Below, one piece after another: positions 61,108 to 64,000 of a DNA stretch of 64,000 nt (the first letter of the stretch is position 1; the number at the start of each line of letters is the position of its first letter). A program made the position numbers and the translations under genes. Source of the stretch: DAITQM01 sp039794245. GTDB taxonomy: Bacteria > Pseudomonadota > Gammaproteobacteria > Xanthomonadales > Wenzhouxiangellaceae. The stretch is from positions 11,103 to 75,102 of the forward strand of contig JBDIVS010000016.1 in NCBI GenBank assembly GCA_039794245.1, read 5' to 3'. The notes under the pieces are model-generated. The model was not told the origin of the DNA. It saw only the letters and a list, made by a program, of their open reading frames with translations, and ran no database searches.

Positions 61108-61767
61108 TCAATTGACCACGCCGGCCACGTACCCGTCGCCGGCAACTTCTGCCGCAAACGCGGCGGACTCGCTCCGGCCGCCACCCAGCAGCCGTGCGGC
61201 GGCCGCCGGCAACTGGCGCAGCACCTCCGGATCGTCGCAGATCCGCGCCTCCTCCAGCAGCCCCTGATACAACGCAAACAACCAGTGCGCCAGGCGCACC
61301 GGGTCGCCATTCAGGCCGGGCTCGGCGTGCACCGCGTCGCCCAGCGCGCCTTCGAAATAACCGCGGTAAGCGGCGATGATCTTCCCGATGCGCGCCGCGA
61401 TCTCCGGGTGGGCGCCGCTGCATTCGGTGCCGAGCCGGTAAAACGGGCAGCCCAGCGTCCGGCCGTAGCGGGCGCGTAGCGCGAGCTGCTCGCGATACAC
61501 TGCGTCAAAATGCCGGACCAGGCGCTCGACCGGCGGCACCGCGGGGGCAAAATCGCGTGCCAGGAGCGCTTTTTGCTGTTGCCACGCATAATCGAGCGCC
61601 GAGCCGGCCAGATCGCACTTGGATTCGAAAAAATGATAGAAGCTGCCTTTCTGCACCCCGGCCTTGCGGCACAGCGCCTCGACCGAGGCCGTGTGGTACC
61701 CGTTCTCGCGGAGCAGCGCCGCCGCCGCCGCAAGCAGACGCTCGCGGGTATCGCCGCACCGGCCCAT
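61108..61767 (-). CDS. TetR-family repressor of the efflux operon
   Basis: The N-terminal HTH is clear: GDTRERLLAAAAALLRENGY and SVEALCRKAGVQKGSFYHFF, followed by a helical ligand domain. ATG 61767 is preferred; a TTG at 61782 would add five residues. It is the first gene of the operon, with its promoter and operator 30 bases upstream. Autorepression is strongly implied by the operator lying inside the promoter. Likely ligands are pump substrates, unknown. The cysteine-bearing LGCPFYRLGTECSGAHPE region resembles the AcrR/NemR-like group. Confidence 0.92.
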   Translation of the reverse strand: MGRCGDTRERLLAAAAALLRENGYHTASVEALCRKAGVQKGSFYHFFESKCDLAGSALDYAWQQQKALLARDFAPAVPPVERLVRHFDAVYREQLALRARYGRTLGCPFYRLGTECSGAHPEIAARIGKIIAAYRGYFEGALGDAVHAEPGLNGDPVRLAHWLFALYQGLLEEARICDDPEVLRQLPAAAARLLGGGRSESAAFAAEVAGDGYVAGVVN

Positions 61768-61796
61768 CAGACCGCATTCCAAGGCAACATATTTAC

Positions 61797-61825
61797 ATTA
61801 TAGTTGACCGGTCGGTCAAATTCAA
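61797..61825 (-). promoter_or_regulatory. TetR promoter with operator in the spacer
   Basis: On the minus strand TTGAAT (61820-61825) and TATAAT (61797-61802) are 17 bases apart. The spacer holds TTGACCGACCGGTCAA (61804-61819), two perfect seven-base arms around AC. A repressor bound there would block RNA polymerase directly. Confidence 0.85.
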
Positions 61826-61898
61826 GGTCCGGTTTTTCGACAATAAAACGATGCGTTGACCTGCTGACTGTCACAGCCGCCGCAGTGGGCCGGCAGTG

Positions 61899-63278
61899 TC
61901 AGCCGCGCAGAATCGCCGGCAGCCAGGTGGCAAATTGGGGAAAGACGAGGAGCAGTGTCATCAGCGCGAGTTGCAGAGCAATGAATGGGATGACTCCGCG
62001 GTACAGGGCGCGGCTGGAGAATTCGGGTGGAGCGACGCCGCGCAGATAGAACAGCGCGAAGCCGAACGGCGGGGTCAGGAAGGAGGTCTGGAGGTTGACG
62101 GCGAGCAGCACGCCGAGCCATAACGGATCGACGCCGAGCATCATCAGCGGCGGGCCGACGATGGGGACGACGACGTAGATGATTTCGATAAAGTCGAGGG
62201 CGAAGCCAAGGACGAAGACGGCGGCCATCACGATCAACAGCGCCCCGTACTCGCCGCCCGGCAGGTCGGCGAGCACCGCCCGCACCTCCTGGTCGCCGCC
62301 GAAGCCGCGAAAGACCAGCGAAAACAGCGCCGCGCCGATCAGGATCATGAACACCATGCTGCTGATCCGGACACTGCGGCCCGCCGCCTGCCAGAGCAGG
62401 TCAAGACTGAAACGGCGGCGCACAACGGCGAGCAACAACGCACCGAAAGCGCCGACCGCCGCCGCTTCGGTCGGCGTTGCAATGCCACCGAGGATGGAAC
62501 CGAGCACGGCCAGCATCAGCAAGAGCGGCCCGCCGGCGAGGCGCCACAGGTGGCGCCAGAGGTGCCGCCCGAGATGTTCGCCGGCGCCGGGCGGCGGGGG
62601 GGTTGCCTGCGGCCCGTCTTTCAATCTCCAGAGCAAAAAGACGATGTACAGCGCAACCAACATCAAACCGGGCAACAACGCCCCGGCGAACAGGTCGCCG
62701 ACCGACATGGCGCGCGGGCTGAACACGCCGCTCGCCAGTTGCGCTTCCTGGTAGGCGTTACCGAGCACATCGCCGAGCAAAACCAGGGCGATCGACGGCG
62801 GGATCAGTTGGCCGAGCGTACCGGCGGCGCAGATCGTACCGCCGGCGACCGCCGCCGGGTAACCGCGCCGCAACATCACCGGCAGCGCCAGCAGACCCAT
62901 TGTCACGACCGTGGTCCCGACGATGCCCGAACTGGCGGCAAGCAGGGCTCCGACGATCACCACGGCGAGCGCCATACCGCCCGGCACGCCGCGGAACAGC
63001 GCCGCGGCGTCGTGCAGCAGATCTTCGGCCAGACGGGCCTTTTCCAGCACTACGCCCATCAGCACGAACAACGGCACGGCGAGCAAAGTCTCGTTGGTCA
63101 TGATGCCGAACACCCGGCTTGGCAGGGCGTTGAGAAAAGCCGGGTCGAATGCCCCCGTCCACCAGCCGATCAGCGCCGCGAGCAGCGAGACGCCGGCCAG
63201 CGTGAAGGCAACCGGATAACCCAGAAGCAGCGCCGCAAACAGCGCTGCGAACAACCACCAGGCAGCGCCGCCGGTCAT
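61899..63278 (-). CDS. TRAP transporter large permease DctM
   Basis: DctM is the ion-coupled membrane subunit of TRAP uptake systems. The 459-residue protein has about twelve helices with the signatures GYPVAFTLAGVSLLAALIG, GTICAAGTLGQLIPPSIALV and GGIATPTEAAAVGAFGALLL. Start is ATG 63278, overlapping the gamma-carbonic anhydrase stop. No DctP binding protein or DctQ small permease lies next to it, so its partners must be elsewhere or to the right of the window. Confidence 0.92.
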   Translation of the reverse strand: MTGGAAWWLFAALFAALLLGYPVAFTLAGVSLLAALIGWWTGAFDPAFLNALPSRVFGIMTNETLLAVPLFVLMGVVLEKARLAEDLLHDAAALFRGVPGGMALAVVIVGALLAASSGIVGTTVVTMGLLALPVMLRRGYPAAVAGGTICAAGTLGQLIPPSIALVLLGDVLGNAYQEAQLASGVFSPRAMSVGDLFAGALLPGLMLVALYIVFLLWRLKDGPQATPPPPGAGEHLGRHLWRHLWRLAGGPLLLMLAVLGSILGGIATPTEAAAVGAFGALLLAVVRRRFSLDLLWQAAGRSVRISSMVFMILIGAALFSLVFRGFGGDQEVRAVLADLPGGEYGALLIVMAAVFVLGFALDFIEIIYVVVPIVGPPLMMLGVDPLWLGVLLAVNLQTSFLTPPFGFALFYLRGVAPPEFSSRALYRGVIPFIALQLALMTLLLVFPQFATWLPAILRG

Positions 63279-63808
63279 CAACTGGCGTGCTCGTAACGGC
63301 GTTTCAACTCGACGTAGTAGCGGGCCGAATAGGCCAGGCGGCGGCGCTCCTCGCCGTTCAGCCCCCGGACCGGGCGGGCCGGCACGCCGCGCCACAGACT
63401 GCCGCCTTGGATGCGCGTCCCCGGGGCGACGACGCTGCCGGCGGCGAGCAGGGTCTCGTCGCCGATCTCGGCGCCGTCCATCACCACCGCCCCCATGCCA
63501 ATCAGGCACAGGGAGCCGATCGTGCAACCGTGCAGCACGACGCGATGACCGACCGTCACTTCCTCGCCGACCTTGAGCGGGAAGCCACCCGGGGAAAACT
63601 CCCCGTCATGCGTCACGTGCAGCACGCTGCCGTCCTGGATATTGCTCGCCCGGCCGATTGTGATGCGGTGGATGTCGCCGCGCACGACGGCGAGCGGCCA
63701 GATCGAGACATCGTCGCCCAACGTCACATCACCGATCACCTGGGCGCTCGGATCGACCCACACGCCGCGGCCGAGCACCGGCCGCGCGTCGCCGAAGGCG
63801 CGTTGCAT
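63278..63808 (-). CDS. Gamma-carbonic anhydrase family protein
   Basis: A left-handed beta-helix of hexapeptide repeats (VIGDVTLGDDVSIWPLAVVR). Putative zinc ligands lie in VLHVTHDGEF and TVGHRVVLHG (His-x4-His pattern of the gamma class). 176 residues, typical of the CaiE/YrdA-like subgroup, many of which lack proven activity. It overlaps DctM by one base and is followed by an unrelated transposase end at the window edge. Confidence 0.9.
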   Translation of the reverse strand: MQRAFGDARPVLGRGVWVDPSAQVIGDVTLGDDVSIWPLAVVRGDIHRITIGRASNIQDGSVLHVTHDGEFSPGGFPLKVGEEVTVGHRVVLHGCTIGSLCLIGMGAVVMDGAEIGDETLLAAGSVVAPGTRIQGGSLWRGVPARPVRGLNGEERRRLAYSARYYVELKRRYEHAS

Positions 63809-63887
63809 CAGCGCCCCAGTACGGGTTGCCGCAGGCCACCGGGCGGCCCGGAAGGCATCCGGGCGGTTAATTTTTGGGATCGGACCA

Positions 63888-64000
63888 TTAATTCGGACCC
63901 GATTTTAGTATTTTGTACAGGTAACTGACGGCATCAGGATCATCACGGTGATTGAACCGAAACTCCATTTCGCGCATGAACAGCGGAAAATTGCGCTTGA
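63888..64000 (-). mobile_element. C-terminal end of an IS1595-like transposase, partial
   Basis: The window ends inside a minus-strand reading frame reading FPLFMREMEFRFNHRDD and LYKILKSGPN before TAA at 63888. The MREMEFRFNHR segment is the conserved C-terminus of IS1595/ISXO2-type transposases. About 37 codons are visible. A GGTCCGA direct repeat around the stop may mark the element end. Confidence 0.75.

Noticed and set aside
1..64000. tRNA or rRNA genes
   Set aside because: No GTTCRANYC T-loop with matching acceptor stem and no rRNA signature was seen on either strand by eye.

Overview
The window looks like a chromosomal segment of a high-GC gammaproteobacterium. The gene order purF-cvpA-dedD-folC-accD-trpA-trpB-trpF-truA-fimV-asd, the bc1 operon followed by sspA-sspB, aroC next to prmB, and the erpA-nudC-ampE run are all gammaproteobacterial. 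trpFBA lying between truA and accD, and a secreted protease ending in an IFGDGFE-type tail, point towards Xanthomonadales/Chromatiales-like relatives; that placement is an inference from gene order, not a phylogeny. No rRNA, tRNA, CRISPR array or prophage was seen.

Layout. 1-3.2 kb: 3' part of a WYL regulator, a small basic ORF, an orphan terminator and an exported amidohydrolase. 3.2-8.3 kb (minus): MFS transporter, sspB, sspA and the cytochrome bc1 genes petC/petB/petA. 8.4-20.3 kb (minus): outer-membrane barrel protein, purine and folate synthesis (purF, folC), cell-envelope genes (cvpA, dedD), fatty-acid synthesis (accD), tryptophan synthesis (trpFBA), tRNA modification (truA) and the polar pilus protein fimV. 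20.4-23.5 kb (minus): asd, aroC, prmB. 23.5-25.2 kb (plus): a Sco1-type copper chaperone and phosphatidylserine decarboxylase.

25.2-28.9 kb is the accessory patch: a VapC relic, a surface-type FG-GAP repeat protein with an IPTL-CTERM-like tail, a duplicated copy of that tail plus its hairpin attached to a broken gene, a decayed IS110 transposase and palindromic repeats. 28.9-38 kb is mostly plus strand: xseA, yigZ, D-glycerate kinase, sbcB and a long acetyl-CoA hydrolase, with a secreted metzincin and a lytic transglycosylase on the minus strand. 38-41.7 kb holds paired DnaA boxes and a zinc-type uptake operon (small His/Cys protein, porin-like barrel, substrate-binding protein, permease) with no ATPase.

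41.7-48 kb (mostly minus): glycosyltransferase, a decayed secreted-protein gene, the erpA-nudC-ampE-orf operon, a strong candidate small RNA between erpA and hemJ, hemJ, and a decayed SDR gene. 48-54 kb (plus): a four-gene run of a TIGR03032 protein, a TonB-dependent receptor, a sodium:neurotransmitter-type symporter and a 2-oxoglutarate/IPNS-type oxygenase, the best candidate here for an uncharacterised uptake and modification pathway. 54-64 kb (minus): cardiolipin synthase, an RRM protein, and an efflux operon in the order tetR-trxA-MFP-RND with a clear promoter/operator, then a lone TRAP DctM permease coupled to a gamma-carbonic anhydrase, and the C-terminal end of an IS1595-like transposase at the window edge.

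Functions come from recognised motifs and gene context read by eye; no searches were run.
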